Of a DNA stretch of 64,000 nucleotides, positions 21,588 through 33,381 are shown in pieces (position 1 is the first letter of the stretch; every line of letters starts with the position of its first letter). The stretch covers positions 27,101,732-27,165,731 of the forward strand of contig NC_088304.1 of the NCBI RefSeq assembly GCF_032854445.1, given 5' to 3'. The notes under the pieces were generated by a model. The model was not told the DNA's origin. It saw only the letters and a list, made by a program, of their open reading frames with translations, and did not search any database. Position numbers and translations under genes: made by a program. The DNA is from Liolophura sinensis. Taxonomy: Eukaryota > Mollusca > Polyplacophora > Chitonida > Chitonidae.

Positions 21588-21755
21588 AAAAGATCTTTTT
21601 AATAGATTATAGTTTTGTGGTGGGTATCCATAACAGGCCTTTATAATTCGGGCAAATCTTTTACTCTTCTGTATGAAATGAACAATTTTCAACTTTAATG
21701 CTTGAGATCAATGTCACATTTTTATACTTTCAGAATATTTTGAAAATCGGGACAA

Positions 21756-24461
21756 ATGAAACTGGACAAGGATTCGAAGATGAATATGATTTCTACGTTT
21801 GTCGTTACTATAATGTATACCATCCCCGGGGCTGTAGGTACTTGTATCTTGCTAAGCCTACCCTTGACACACTGGTCCATCACCATGGAGTGCAGATCTC
21901 ACAGTATGAAAACACGAAAGATGATCCGACCTTGTGGTGCGAGAACGATATAGTTTGAAAGACTGTTATGTTGTATTAGAAATATGTTACATTCATGACT
22001 ATCAGACCACTTATGGTATCCTCTTTTAAAGCCCTGTATAATAATAGTGTACAGTAGCAGGAGATTTTGCCGGAGAAATTTGATCGTGTCAAAGACGTAT
22101 TGTTCGACTCGGTGCTCTAGCTCTTTAGTCTAAGGGGGGTTAGCCGGGTAAATTCCCTAAACTTGATAGTGTTTAGATAAGGCATAACAACAATAAATCT
22201 GTTCAAACAAAACGTAGGCGTGTCATCTCCACCAACCCAGACATATCATTTCTCCTACAACAAAAGGAAACTTTATATGTACCTTCCAAACAACAAAACC
22301 TCGGGTTCGGAAATTGTTTACCTGCATGTGAGTTTTTTGTTAATCGAACAACCACGTGATGTTTGGATCAAAATGTCACGAGTTTCTAAAGCCTATATAA
22401 GAGAATATGTCCAGTGTTGCGAATCACTGAAGTTATCGAAGCCTTGGCTGAACCATGGGAGCTGTAATGGTGTCCATTTTTATTATTGGCATTTGTTTTG
22501 CCGCACAGACTCTGGGCAAGTTTTGCATATATATTGCATATAGATTTATAGCTTTTCGTATATGTTGCATATAGATTAAGAGATTTTTTCATATATGTTG
22601 CATATAGGTTTAGGTTTTTTCATATGTGTGGCATACGGCAGAAACATTTTAACCGAAACTGTTATATAGAAAAGAGCTCCCTTTACATAATATCTGTAGG
22701 TAATGCGTTAGTGCTTCATAATGACCCAGGAGTCTTTCACTGATGCCATTGCTGTGACCTTAAGTTAATCCCATACTGGCTTCCTCTCCGATCGTACATG
22801 GGAAGGTCTTGCAGAAATCTTGAGAATGTCGAGGATTTCCCGCTGGCTCTGCCCAGTTTTCTCCCACCATAATGTTGGCCGCCGTTGTATAAGTATAACC
22901 CCAGTCAAGTAAGTAAATAAATGGCGTGAAGCTCTTCCTTTCTAAACATCTGAATATTCAGCTTGGCCTTTACCCTCTATCCTGTAATGATTAATATGGA
23001 TTTGTATTTTACTTTGGTTAATTTTTGTTTATCATTTATTCGATTTCAGGTGATTCCAGGTGTAGAGCTATTGGTGGGAACTGCAAGTATTATTTAAGTT
23101 CATGTCCGGGAGGGGTGAGGAGTGGATTGTGTAATGGACCCAGGACCAGGCGATGTTGCCTACCTGCTGCTTCTACGGGTTTGTAAAGTGCAGCATGTCA
23201 GCGTTAAATTCAACACTTGATTTTGATTACTCGGCGCAATTGCCCAGGAACCTCCCACCAATACGGTCAGTGTGAGTTCAAGCCCAGCTTGCGTTGGCTT
23301 CCTCTCTGGCCTTACGTGGGAGTGTCTTGCGGCAACCTCCGGATGTTGGTTTCCTTCCACCATGCTGCTGAACAATGTGGTACAAGTGAAATTTTCTTTG
23401 GTACGACGTAAACACCAATCCAATAAATGCTAAATAAATAAATACCATGCTTGAAAAACTTGTTAAGAGGGTGGAGTGGTTTCGTCTGGGTTCAGTCCGG
23501 GTTCTGTTCTTATTCTGTCCGAGTTTCCTCCGGACTTTGTCCGGTATCCTCTACCCATTAATATGACTGCTGTATCAATTGTTACGTATGTTAAATACGG
23601 CGTAAACTATTATCCAAATAAATAGGAAGAAGTCTTTTAGTAACACCTTGCTGTATCTTCTTTATTTATTGGAAAACTTTTCAGCGCTACACTTATGAAC
23701 TATTCGCTTACATGACTGAGGTCACGTTTACAGGTGAATTGACCCGAAAACGTTCGTAGTTAAGGCTGTACTCCTGCATTGCTCACTCATATGACGACAG
23801 ACGGGTTTATCAACGGAGTAAAACTCCGGCCTTGGACAAGTGCCCGACAAACCACCTGACCTAATGTGGCATTAAACTAGTCACCTCATTGGTCATGCCC
23901 GAACTAAAAAACTTTCCACGTAAGCCTTAATACTCAACAAAAAATAAACGCATCAAGCAATTTTTATATCGTTTTCTCGCAGTATTAAATAACGCGTTAA
24001 CTCAACAATTCGGGTAAGTATTCACTATCAGTTGAGGGTTTAATTTTCACCTTAACTGGGCCTGTTGATTTTAGGAGATGTGGTCGCTATGAGTTCAAGT
24101 CCAATTCATGCTAGATTCTCTTCGGCCACAAGTGGGAAAATCTGCCAGCAACGTGTGGATGTTATCTGTCTTTGTAGGTGGTCCCTGTTTTACGTCATCA
24201 GAAATGACGGCCCTGGAGAATAAGTTGATAACGTACGAGAAGATCCGATTAACAGCTTATGACGCACAGCCGAACAGCAGTTACGAAGACCTTACCATCT
24301 GTAAGTTCTTTGTCTTTGTGTTTAATCTCACCGAGATCTCTTTGAGTTTGATCTCGCTTGAGGACAAAGAAAGCTGCTTTGTTTGATAAAAGGTGAAAAA
24401 GTTTGGCCTATAACTCTTAGTCAACAAATTATAAATTTGATAATTATATATAAATAATCAG

Positions 24462-24530
<69 letters not shown>

Positions 24531-25584
24531 ATGCTGGCTGCCGCTAAATATGCTTGAGTACGGCGTAAAACACCAGTCAAATAAATAAATGCAGCAAGTA
24601 CTTGCAAGGGTACGTGCAGACCTGCTCTAAATCTGTCTATTTTTTACACTATTTGTCTGCCTCGTAAATTAGACCAAATTTTGGTGTATGTAAAGAACTC
24701 TTTCATATGATGTACTAAAACAAACAGAAATTTAATCTATTTGAATTAAATGAAATAATGTGATATTTTTGAAGGTGTCGGGTTTAACTTGAAGAGAGGT
24801 GGGGCCAGAACCGTTTTTAGATCAGTGCTGCCAGGAGAAGACTTTGATTCGGTTTACAACCGCCGGGCCAACCTCACCAGGGATCAGTGCATGGCACTAT
24901 TCCGTGTAAGTCAACGTCAAATACATGCACATCCTTCATGACCTTATGTACCGGTTGTCTTAAAACTTAAGTGTAACACTTCAAAGGGTTGAAATTAAGC
25001 ACATTTTGAAAGTGTTTTATACAACACAGATATGTAAGTGTGATTTGTAACAGCTGTAAGTGTTATACGTAACAGCTGTAAGTGTTATATGTAACAACTG
25101 CAATTGACGTGTACAGCACATTGAAGCGTGGTTACTCCTAAACCTTGTTAAATGTTAAACGTAGGAGTGTACTCTTTTGAATATAGTACTTTCAAATATA
25201 ACACGGAGTTGTGTTTTCTGCGATATGCTACAATACATGTATATTGTATGATATTACATATTATTTTGTTGATTCATTTTCCTGTTTGTCGTTTTTCTTC
25301 AGCATGACCTGACCCAAACTTACATCCCGAGGGCTAAAAGAGTTGCCGGAAATCAATTCTGCAGTTTTCCGGAAAATGTGAAGATCGCGATTGTCAACGC
25401 CGTCTACCGAGGGGATTTGGCTTACAATCACAGAACCGCTGGTTACATCAGGGCCGGTAACTGGTGTGCCGTGGCAGACGAATACCTGGACAATAATGAG
25501 TACAGAAATTGTCAGCAGCTGGGTAAGCCAGGGGTGTGTCCCCGGATGGACTGGAACGCTGCACAATTCAGGACAATGTGCTGA
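21756..25584 (+). CDS. Secreted six-cysteine module + phage-type (GH24) lysozyme, copy B
   Basis: Same five coding exons and phases as copy A: 21756-21837, 23050-23178, 24178-24300, 24775-24905 and 25303-25584 (747 bp, 248 residues). The acceptor before the start is at 21733/21734. The signal peptide differs at its end (Pro-Gly-Ala-Val instead of Ala-Glu-Ala-Ile). The cysteine-module exon differs from A at a single base (an Arg/Thr change just before the junction). The lysozyme part keeps candidate catalytic Glu91, Asp99 and Thr110, VGFNL and the WNA motif, but differs from A at about 23 residues, mostly loss of Lys/Arg and gain of Asp/Glu. Net charge falls to about +4, and the Cys count is even (eight in the lysozyme part). 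It is probably functional. Intron 1 contains the antisense LTR element, which could affect its transcription. Confidence 0.85.
22518..22632. repeat. AT-rich tandem repeat (unit B)
   Basis: Counterpart of 3318-3440, with fewer units. Confidence 0.55.
22698..22922 (+). mobile_element. SINE family 1 copy (unit B)
   Basis: Orthologue of 3545-3752. It keeps an extra stretch of head (cataatgacccaggagtc) that copy A has lost. Confidence 0.8.
23230..23444 (+). mobile_element. SINE family 1 copy (unit B)
   Basis: Orthologue of 4060-4274. Confidence 0.8.
24078..24163 (+). mobile_element. Internally deleted SINE next to exon 3
   Basis: Only the box B and early central part of the SINE at 5049-5309 remains. 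The deletion brings it to about 15 bp from the acceptor of exon 3 of gene B, sparing the pyrimidine tract ctgtctttgtag. Confidence 0.75.
24462..24528. repeat. (AT)n microsatellite (unit B)
   Basis: Counterpart of 5669-5736, followed by the same SINE tail fragment (to 24590). Confidence 0.9.
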
Positions 25585-25810
25585 ATGCATTGTCAAATTC
25601 AAATCCATTGAATATGAATATGTCATTCAAAAACGTAAAATCCTGTCACCTTATTCTCTTTTACGTCTTTTTGATGAAGTATATACAATTCCGTGCGTTT
25701 GTACTGTCTATAACAGACATGTTTTTATATAAAAGACGTTGTTATCTTTGGAGGCTTACGTAGATCCAAACATTCTATTTTATAATACTTTTTACCTCGA
25801 AGCATAAGAA

Positions 25811-25816
25811 AATAAA
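25811..25816 (+). terminator. Polyadenylation signal, gene B
   Basis: AATAAA in the same context as in gene A, about 230 bp after the stop codon. Confidence 0.6.
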
Positions 25817-26049
25817 CGAATTCCTGCATGACAAAAATTTGCATTGCGTTTTCTTACATTGTTGTATCTTTCCATCAAATAGGTTCTGTTTTTTTTTGTC
25901 TCTGTCAGTAATTTTATTGAAAACCTTATGCAAGGATTTGGATGAAAGTTTGTTCACATAATGAATCTTAGCTAGATGGTCAGTTCTTTACGTTTTGTTG
26001 GTGCTTGATATTCAGATTTAGACCCAGGAAAGTTTTTCAACCATTCTTC

Positions 26050-26460
26050 ACCATTAACGCACAGAAGAGAGTACTGTACTTTAGCCCGTTATGTGAGAAA
26101 TTTTAGTTTCACGCTGTGTGGTTTTGCGTTCTGGGAATAATCTGTGAGCCTATATTGAGCTGTCTGTGAAAATACTCGCTGTCGCTGCCTAAATTACCTG
26201 GAATATTATGCTAGCACGTCATTTGAAATATTTAAAAAAAGCTCACAGAGGTGAGTAACTGTACGTTCATCTATAATCTGAGAAATTTCACCGTTTCACC
26301 GTGGTGTGGTTTTACGCTGTGGGAATATGTTCTTTATTGTTAATTTTCTTTAACTTTGTGCTTATATTGAGCTGTGTATAAAATAAACACTCGTTGCCGC
26401 TGCCAAAATTAACTTTAATATTGTGCTAGCATGTCATTAAAAAGAAAAGTGATAGAAAAC
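26050..26460. repeat. Local tandem duplication specific to unit B
   Basis: The stretch with cacagaagagagtactg, the gtgtggttt(t/g)acg(c)t block and atattgagctgt occurs twice in diverged form here (about 26050-26250 and 26255-26460) but once in unit A (about 7265-7465). Confidence 0.6.
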
Positions 26461-26506
26461 GTGCCACATGCAACACTGTATTCTAGAAAACGTCTTTTTT
26501 GAAATT

Positions 26507-26688
26507 CCATTTATTTATTTATTTATTGATTGATTTGATTGGTGTTTTACGCCGTACCCAAGAATATTTCACTTATACGACGGCTGCTGGAATTATGGTG
26601 GGTGGGATCCGGGCAGAGCCCGGGGGAAACCCACGACCATCCGCGGGTTGCTAACAGACCTTCCCACGTACTGCCGGATAGGAACCCC
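26507..26688 (-). mobile_element. SINE family 1 fragment (unit B)
   Basis: Orthologue of 7528-7690. Confidence 0.8.
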
Positions 26689-26840
26689 GCATTTTTTATT
26701 CGAATAACGGATAACGCATGTTGGACTCGGCACGTTATTAATGAATCAAATAACTAAATTCTTCTCACTAGAAAAGGGATATATAGCCCAGTCAAGGGGC
26801 AAAAGACATCTATGCACCCAGCTTTATTCCTATCAAAATC

Positions 26841-28320
26841 AAAAATGTTAAAAAATTAACATATAGATCTCTTTGAAGAGACCTGTATATACATGTAGAA
26901 AGCGTCGAGTGAGAATAATGGCGGCTTACGAAAGCAAATTTCCAGATATCAATGAGGATTTATCTGGGTCATAATTGTGCTACTGGGCCTTAATAACATC
27001 ACGGGGATAATTTTTACACAAAAAGTAGATACAGATCTCTTGAAGTCTTGTCATATTTTGGTTCAACTTATACTTTTACAAAGAATTTAATTTCAGTCGT
27101 TACACCGATAGTCTGTTAACGTAAATTTTTGCCTGCGCCACAGAGATTATGCTGTTTCATGGATTTGGATGAAATCATGAACACATGAAAAACAAGTCCA
27201 ATAAATTTTGTAGCAAATCGGAATTTGTCACCACCAACAGAGTTTTCTGTTGTGTTTAGTGAGGGGGTTAGAAGCTGAGACAGATTTGTGCTCTTGAAGA
27301 GCTTTCTAGTTGATTGATTTAGTTTTTTTACACCGTATAGAAAATATTCCACTTATTTGACGAAGGTCAAGTTTATGGGTTGAGGAAGCATTAAAGGTGT
27401 TCTGCAATAAACTGCAGTCTAGCCAGCGAAACCTGAGATTCAAAGAACGCTGAAAGCCCTAATGCCAGAGAAAGCTTTTAACCTATTTTAGCCTTTATAA
27501 TATGTTAACCACATCCAATATGGCTAGCATATATTTTCCATACACATCAGAAAATTAATCTGTTTGTTTACATTGCTCTTTTATTCTGGTACGCTCAATT
27601 GGCAGAAGAATACATGTGCCACACGGTCAGCTCTTGAACTGGATAATACTACTTGTTGGGTGTTTTCTCAAGTACATTGAGTTTCATTGAGATCCCAATG
27701 TGCAAAAGTTTTAGTAGAAGAAGGCATGGTTTTGGAGCTTGAGATATTTATATTCTCAATCCATTGTCTGAATATATGTACTTGTTTATTTGCAGACATT
27801 TAATTTATTTCGTGTTTTGCTCAGTGCTGAAAAATGTTTCACTTCCTTTGAGGCAAACAGCATTATGGGGGAAAACCTGCAGGTTGCTGACAGGCTGACA
27901 GCCTAAGCCTGAGCTGGAATTGAACTCAAGTTGACGTTTATGCGCAATGATCGGCAAAGTGGTAAACATTAATAAAAAAAATAGTTAATTCACGAGACAG
28001 TAATATAGTGAAAGGTATATATGATTTAATTTGCATTAACTGATCATAGCACAAAGATTATTTCCTTTGAGATCAGTGACTTTGGAGGAAGTCAGATATT
28101 GGCTTAAAGTAAATAAACCTATGCTCTATTACAGGTTAATAATATTGATAGAAAAGCTGGATAACATCCAGAATTGAACTCCTCACCTGATTGGCTAGAC
28201 TACAATGCTTGACTATATACCTCTCTTTTATAATGGGCAAAATAAATGAATACTGAATGTAGATATTATTACAACAATTTATGACTGTAGATTAACATGG
28301 TTATGCTGTATTATACAGTA
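26841..28320. other. No gene seen
   Basis: AT-rich unique sequence with a minus-strand SINE tail (about 27308-27366) and a badly decayed copy (about 27797-27900, recognised by gtttcact, gcattatggggg and gcaggttgctgacagg). Confidence 0.5.
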
Positions 28321-28325
28321 TTACA

Positions 28326-28504
28326 GTTTTATGACAAATGCTACTTGTTGTAACTTGAAATGAATGATAACAGTAATGGAACAACAAAGTTTTATGACAA
28401 ATGCTACTTGTTGTAACTTGAAATGAATGATAACAGTAATAGAACAACAATGTTTTATGACAAATGCTACTTGTTGTAACCTGGAATGCATGGTTACGGT
28501 AATT
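28326..28504. repeat. Minisatellite, 63-bp unit, about three copies
   Basis: Units start at 28326, 28389 and 28452 with gttttatgacaaatgctact. The first two are nearly identical and the third has drifted. Confidence 0.9.
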
Positions 28505-28872
28505 ATTTACAACCATTCAGAGCAATTTAATCAAAGCTGAGTAGCATTACCTTGCGGGCGCTGAGATCTCCACAAATCTGGATGTTACACAGTAACATTC
28601 AAACAACAGCTACTGCTTTCTTCTGACCAGTCCACTGTGTGTTTACATGCGCATCAGAATCAAGACCTGGGTTCCTGGGAATGATGTACACCTATTTTCT
28701 AAAATCTTCAATCATAAAAAGACATTTATAAACTGACAAAAAACATCTGCTCATGTCTACAAAAGAAGTTTTCTAAAGTCTCTGAGGTTAACACATTATT
28801 AAAAAAACATCATATGACCAGTGGCTACATTAAAATGTCGAATTTGTTAGCATTGGTGTTAATATTAAGTCA

Positions 28873-29134
28873 GGGGCCTCCGTGGCTCAGTCGGTTAGCG
28901 CTAACGCAGCGTAACCCAGGAGTCTCTCACCAATGCGGTCGCTGTGAGTTCAAGTCAAGCTCATGCTGGCTTCCTCTCCGGCCGTACGTGGGAAGGTCTG
29001 GCAGCAACCTCCGGATGGTCGTGGGTCTCCACCGGACCCTGCCCGGTTTCCTGCCACCTTAATGTTGGCCGCCGTCGAATGAGTGAAATATTTTTGAGTA
29101 CGGGGTAAAACTCCAATGAAATAAATAAATAAAT
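28873..29134 (+). mobile_element. Full-length SINE family 1 with perfect target duplication
   Basis: Complete copy: tRNA-like head (ggggcctccgtggctcagtc, box A; gtgagttcaagtcaagc, box B), central domain, ttttgagtacggggtaaaac and an (ATAA)n tail. It is flanked by a perfect 12-bp repeat, aatattaagtca, at 28861-28872 and 29135-29146. The best reference copy of the family in this window. Confidence 0.93.
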
Positions 29135-29800
29135 AATATTAAGTCATGAGTTAAGTCATATATAACAAGTACGCCTAATAGATAGTTGGACTGTTGTGAA
29201 TTGGGAATATGTTAATGGTGTATGGTCAGATACCGATTGGTATCAATATTTAAATCCTCCCTAACACATTACCTAGACTTATGAAAAAAAGGTTTTACCT
29301 TTTGGTTCTTCTGAGGTTGTGTTTACTAGCACGTAATGAGTTTAACATAAGTTCACCGACACGTTTTCCACTGTCTAAAACGCGAAACCAGAAAGGCAGG
29401 TACGCTTAAATAAAGTACCAACTGAAATGTACAACAGCGGACGGCCTGTCTATGATATAGCACAGGTGACTGGCTGGATTATCTCCCCCTGTTTGCACCT
29501 TTATGTATGTGCAGACATACATTTGCCTAAAATTAGTATTCAACAAAGTGATGTATTGGATTGGAAATTGACATGGTTGGCTTTAACGTGTAAAATTCAT
29601 TATAAAAATATGTCTACTGGAAAATATTGAAAAAACAATTCTGATAGCCTTTAAGATTAGATAGTGCTTAAAGTACAGACAGGGTGATTACACGCATTTT
29701 TCTTGAATAAGTCAATCGCAAGCATGTGGTCACATGTTTACGAACTTGTTATATTTCTGTTTGTAACAGCGATTTTACAAGCGAACGCATGTTTAAGATA

Positions 29801-30111
29801 TGCATGTATGCTTGGGGTTTAACATCGTACTTAACAATTTTTCAGTCATATGACGACGAGGAGTCATTATGTGTGCGTACATATACTGCGCTTTCTTGTG
29901 GCAGGGTGAGTCCATGCCGCCACTGAAGCAACATGACACCAGGCATGACACCCCACTGAGTCACATTATGCTGACACCCGGCCAACCAGTACCTCAGTCT
30001 AATCACTCAGTACTGGGCACCAAGCGAGGTAACAGCAAGTACCATTTTTAAAGTTTTTAATATGACTTGACCGGGGCTTGATCACGGGGTCTTCAGACTT
30101 CGAGGCGGACC
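29801..30111 (-). mobile_element. SINE family 2 copy
   Basis: Second tRNA-derived family, minus strand. It runs from a 3' end (cttggggtttaacatcg, ttcagtcatatgacgac) to a tRNA-like head (cttgatcacggggtcttcag). It shares the block 'caagcgaggtaacagcaagt' with 31031-31351. Confidence 0.65.
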
Positions 30112-30654
30112 ATCTTATCATTAGTGGTTAAAATGATGTTGATTTGAAATGATGATTTTACACCAATAACTATCATTGTATAATACAGGTGTAATGTGTG
30201 TGCAGTTTTCGTTCGACGAATCAAATTCGACCTGACAATACGAAATGTCGTAACGTGTAAATGCGACTTATTTGGCAAATCGTCAAATGTAGCCGGCGGT
30301 AACTTCTCAATTTGTCTATGGTTTTCTTAGCACAATGGAGTAAGTCTGTTCGAATAGCTCACAAGCCTGTCAAGACTACAAAAATAGAGAAATGTTGACT
30401 ATCATGTGAACTTGTGCATTCCCTCGTAACAACAAAAAATGGGTTGTCCTGAGCAAACTGCCATGACGTACTAGACATCATAAAAGAGAATCTCGCAAGA
30501 GTTGTGTACCACTGCGTTTGCCGAAATTTAAGGTAAGCGATTGTCATTACTGACGTATTTTTGGCCGCTCACGTACTGGGTAAGTCTATAAACTAGGATA
30601 TGCCGTTGAACTAAGGCCCCTTGACCAGATCCTTCTGCTTTGTTATGCACATAA

Positions 30655-30900
30655 ATGTTTACTTCGTGTAATGTAACTCTAGACCAGTGACATCTAATCA
30701 ACTGTAATAGCATATCTGCATCTTTTACTTAATTCTTTTTACTTAAAGCCGTGTTGCTAGAGACATTGTAAGTCGCTATTATTCAAGCATTTACTTGAGC
30801 AGTTACAATTTCTTATCTGAGCCATGAGACAGCATGTCACAGGTTACACGTGACCGTTTACGAACTATATATAACATTGATCACACGTGATCGTGCCTGC
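30655..30900. repeat. Dispersed repeat 3
   Basis: Shares ctctagaccagtgacatctaat, a variable spacer and ggttacacgtgaccgttt with 32425-32625 and 61010-61240. I cannot see terminal repeats or coding sequence, so its class is unknown. Confidence 0.5.
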
Positions 30901-31030
30901 TCTGGTTCTGACTCTATGATACAGTATTTCATACTTCTTATATACTGTATACTGATTTAGTTCGATTTTGAAATCAACTGAAAGGACGAACATGACGTGA
31001 CTAGATACAGATAATTAATGTTTGCACAGT

Positions 31031-31351
31031 GCATGTATGCTTGGGGCTTTACCGCGTTCTTCACAATTTTTCAGTCATATAACGACAAGGAGTCATTAGG
31101 ATGTGTAAAAGTGCACGTCAAACTGCTGTCGTCACTGAACTGTCGCGCCACAGAAAAGTGACATCCCACCCAGTTATTTTATACCGACAGCTGGCTAACC
31201 GGTCCTATTCGCTTGCTCTAACCTCAGTGCTGAGTGTCAAACGAGGCAGTAAGTACCATTTATAAAGTTTTGGTCTGACCTGACCCTGGTTTGATCCCGG
31301 GTCTCCCGACTTCCCGTCGGACGCCCTGACCATTAGGTCACCGAAGCGGTG
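31031..31351 (-). mobile_element. SINE family 2 copy, near full length
   Basis: Minus strand. The tRNA-like head on that strand reads gacctaatggtcagggcgtc (box A) with cccgggatcaaacc (box B). The body carries ctgtcgcgccacag and the 3' end cttggggctttaccgcg. Confidence 0.7.
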
Positions 31352-31529
31352 TCCAGAGAACACACTGCCTATTGTATCGACAGCTGATATATATCTCGAG
31401 GGCGTCACGCCATGCATTAGCATTTGTCCTTTTCACTCAACTTGCATTTAAAGGTGGAGAAAACATAAAAAATTCATAAATTTCAGATCGAAGAGTTCAA
31501 AAAGTTTGTTGTTAATATGGTCTTTAATT

Positions 31530-31561
31530 TTTTTTTTGGGGGGGGGGGTGTTGGGGGTGGA
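31530..31561. repeat. T-run/G-run low-complexity tract
   Basis: A long T tract runs straight into a ten-G tract and more G-rich sequence. Confidence 0.7.
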
Positions 31562-32195
31562 TTTTTTCTTTTAAGAGAATACGCTTAAAATAATTTTTGT
31601 ATGGTGGGTATTTGGGACCACCTTTATAGTATCTTTGTTTGATAATGTTATAAAAAAGGATGTTGCATATGTTTAATAAATACATTTGCACTAGAATTTG
31701 GTATTTTCAGCTAACAAATGTATTCAGTCTGGATTCTGATCTTGATATAAAATAAATATGATCATAATTCACATTAAATTCATGTGTTTGGATATACACA
31801 AGCAATTTACATTCAAATAAATTTATTAGACACGAATGACATCCTCATTCAGAACATTATTAAGTAAAGACGATATGTACATCTATCACGAGGTGGTCCC
31901 AAATACCAACCATACAAAAATATTTTCAAATACCCTTCTCTCCTGACACAAAAAAAAATCAAAAAAAATATAAAACATCATATTTGCAAATAAGATTTCA
32001 GGCTCTTTTATTTGATTTTGGCATCAGTTTTTATCTTTTCTTCTGTTTTGGCATACTTGATTGACATGAGGGGGCTGTTCTGCCTGTTACCCCACTATTG
32101 TATACGAACCATTTTGTTGTGTTATGACGTATTCCTTATCAGACGAAGGCTGATTAACTATTTTGCTTTTTTGTCGAATATTTCTTCGATTACAG

Positions 32196-32359
32196 GTGAT
32201 TCCAGTTGTCTTGTCATAGGCGGAATCTGCCAGTATCGTTCCAGCTCGTGTCCCGGAGGGATGATGGGTGGACTGTGTAAAGCACCCAGGGGAAGACAAT
32301 GTTGTCTGACGGTTCAGGTATGTGACGTGTGGTATGCCTGCATAAAGTTCAGCACGTGA
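32196..32359 (+). CDS. Isolated six-cysteine module exon
   Basis: After an acceptor (ttcgattacag) the frame reads Gly-Asp-Ser-Ser-Cys... with exactly the spacing of the lysozyme-gene module, C-x6-C-x6-C-x8-C-x7-CC, and the same phase-1 entry. It either ends at a strong donor, CAG|GTATGT (32317/32318, phase 0), or reads on 14 codons to a stop at 32357, adding two Cys. Phase 0 would not join a lysozyme exon of the known phase. I found no signal-peptide exon upstream (the frame opens with TTG at 32012, not ATG) and no lysozyme exon downstream. It is a paralogous module: perhaps a stand-alone peptide gene, perhaps a gene relic. Confidence 0.6.
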
Positions 32360-32424
32360 TTTTGATGACTTTATCAAAGATATTACAAGAATACGAACTT
32401 GCACACATTACCAGAGCCATGCTT

Positions 32425-32625
32425 TTTTATTCTAGACTAGTGACGTCTAATATATGGCAATTAACATCACTGCATATTTGTTTTACTTAATTATGCTTAA
32501 GCTATGGTACTAGGGGGTGTTTAATTTGTCACACTTTAAACATTTACATGAACAGTTAGAAAACCATGACTTATGTAAATTGCTATGAGGCTGTATTTCA
32601 CCGGTTACGTGTGACCATTTGTCAG
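32425..32625. repeat. Dispersed repeat 3
   Basis: Related to 30655-30900 and 61010-61240 (ctagactagtgacgtctaat, then ggttacgtgtgaccattt). Its right end is the founding unit of the adjacent minisatellite. Confidence 0.5.
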
Positions 32626-32912
32626 TTATTACACTGTCATCACTGCTCTTGTTTTACTCTCTATGCTGTAGCCGTATTTCACCTGTTACGTGTGACCATT
32701 TGTCAGTTATTACACTGTCATCACTGCTCTTGTTTTACTCTCTATGCTGTAGCCGTATTTCACCTGTTAAGTGTGACCATTTAGCTATCACACTGTCGTC
32801 GCTGTTCTGGTTTTACCCTCTATGCTGTAGCCGTATTTCACCATTTACGTGTGATCATTTAGCTATCACACTGTCGTCGCTGTTCTGGTTTTACTCTCTA
32901 TGCTGTACGTCT
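32593..32912. repeat. Minisatellite, about 81-bp unit, four copies
   Basis: Units begin gtatttcacc at 32593, 32674, 32755 and 32833 (81, 81 and 78 bp). The 81-bp spacing keeps frames open through the array, which explains the 72- and 117-codon frames there without any gene. Confidence 0.9.
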
Positions 32913-33296
32913 TTCATTATATTCATGCTTGAACACACAAGGTACGGGTTTAAGCCCAGCCTTGGTTACTGAATATATAGACTCCCCAGCTCCCGCCGCT
33001 TTTATTTTGCCCGATTTTAACTGTATTTAAAAAGAGATACTGACTCCAGTTGTCTGTTTAATTGTTTAACCAAGACAATTTTTTCTTTGTGATATTATAT
33101 CTTCACATCCACTCGGTGACACTTTTCCTGAAGATTCTGCTATCGATCATTCAGTTCCACTCAATAGTTATTATTCTTAAACAAACACTTTGTTACTGAA
33201 TTTTATCTTTCTGGACTGCTTGTGGGGACTTGTTAGTGATACGTTAACTTACCAAAACCTGATGGATAACCCCGTCACCCTAGTTTCCTCCAGCGT

Positions 33297-33381
33297 TAAA
33301 GCTGACCGCCAACGTAGAAGTGAAACATTCTTGAGTATATGAAGGAAAGAAACAATGAAGGAAAGAAACCAATAAATAAGT
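33297..33381 (+). mobile_element. Decayed SINE family 1 tail
   Basis: gcgttaaagctgaccgcc, gaagtgaaacattcttgagt and an accaataaataag tail. Confidence 0.4.

Larger units (their letters stand above)
12361..26840. repeat. Segmental duplication, unit B
   Basis: Counterpart of 1-7811, enlarged by the 7-kb LTR element at 13693-20734 and by a local tandem duplication of about 200 bp near 26050-26460. It carries lysozyme gene B. Confidence 0.9.

Noticed and set aside
28326-28504. CRISPR-like array
   Set aside because: Tandem units abut directly without unique spacers, and the genome is eukaryotic. No CRISPR signal anywhere in the window.
31205-31423. Minus-strand frame with ...KSGDPGSNQG...
   Set aside because: It is a translation of the tRNA-derived head of a SINE family 2 copy.
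32012-32195. Signal peptide for the orphan module at 32196
   Set aside because: The frame opens at TTG with no ATG in the hydrophobic stretch, and an intron acceptor lies right before the module, so this is probably intron sequence.
32566-32972. 72- and 117-codon frames with repeated HCHHCSCF-like or CCSRISP-like blocks as a Cys-rich repeat protein
   Set aside because: They are read-through of an 81-bp minisatellite. The repeat length is a multiple of three, which keeps any frame open.
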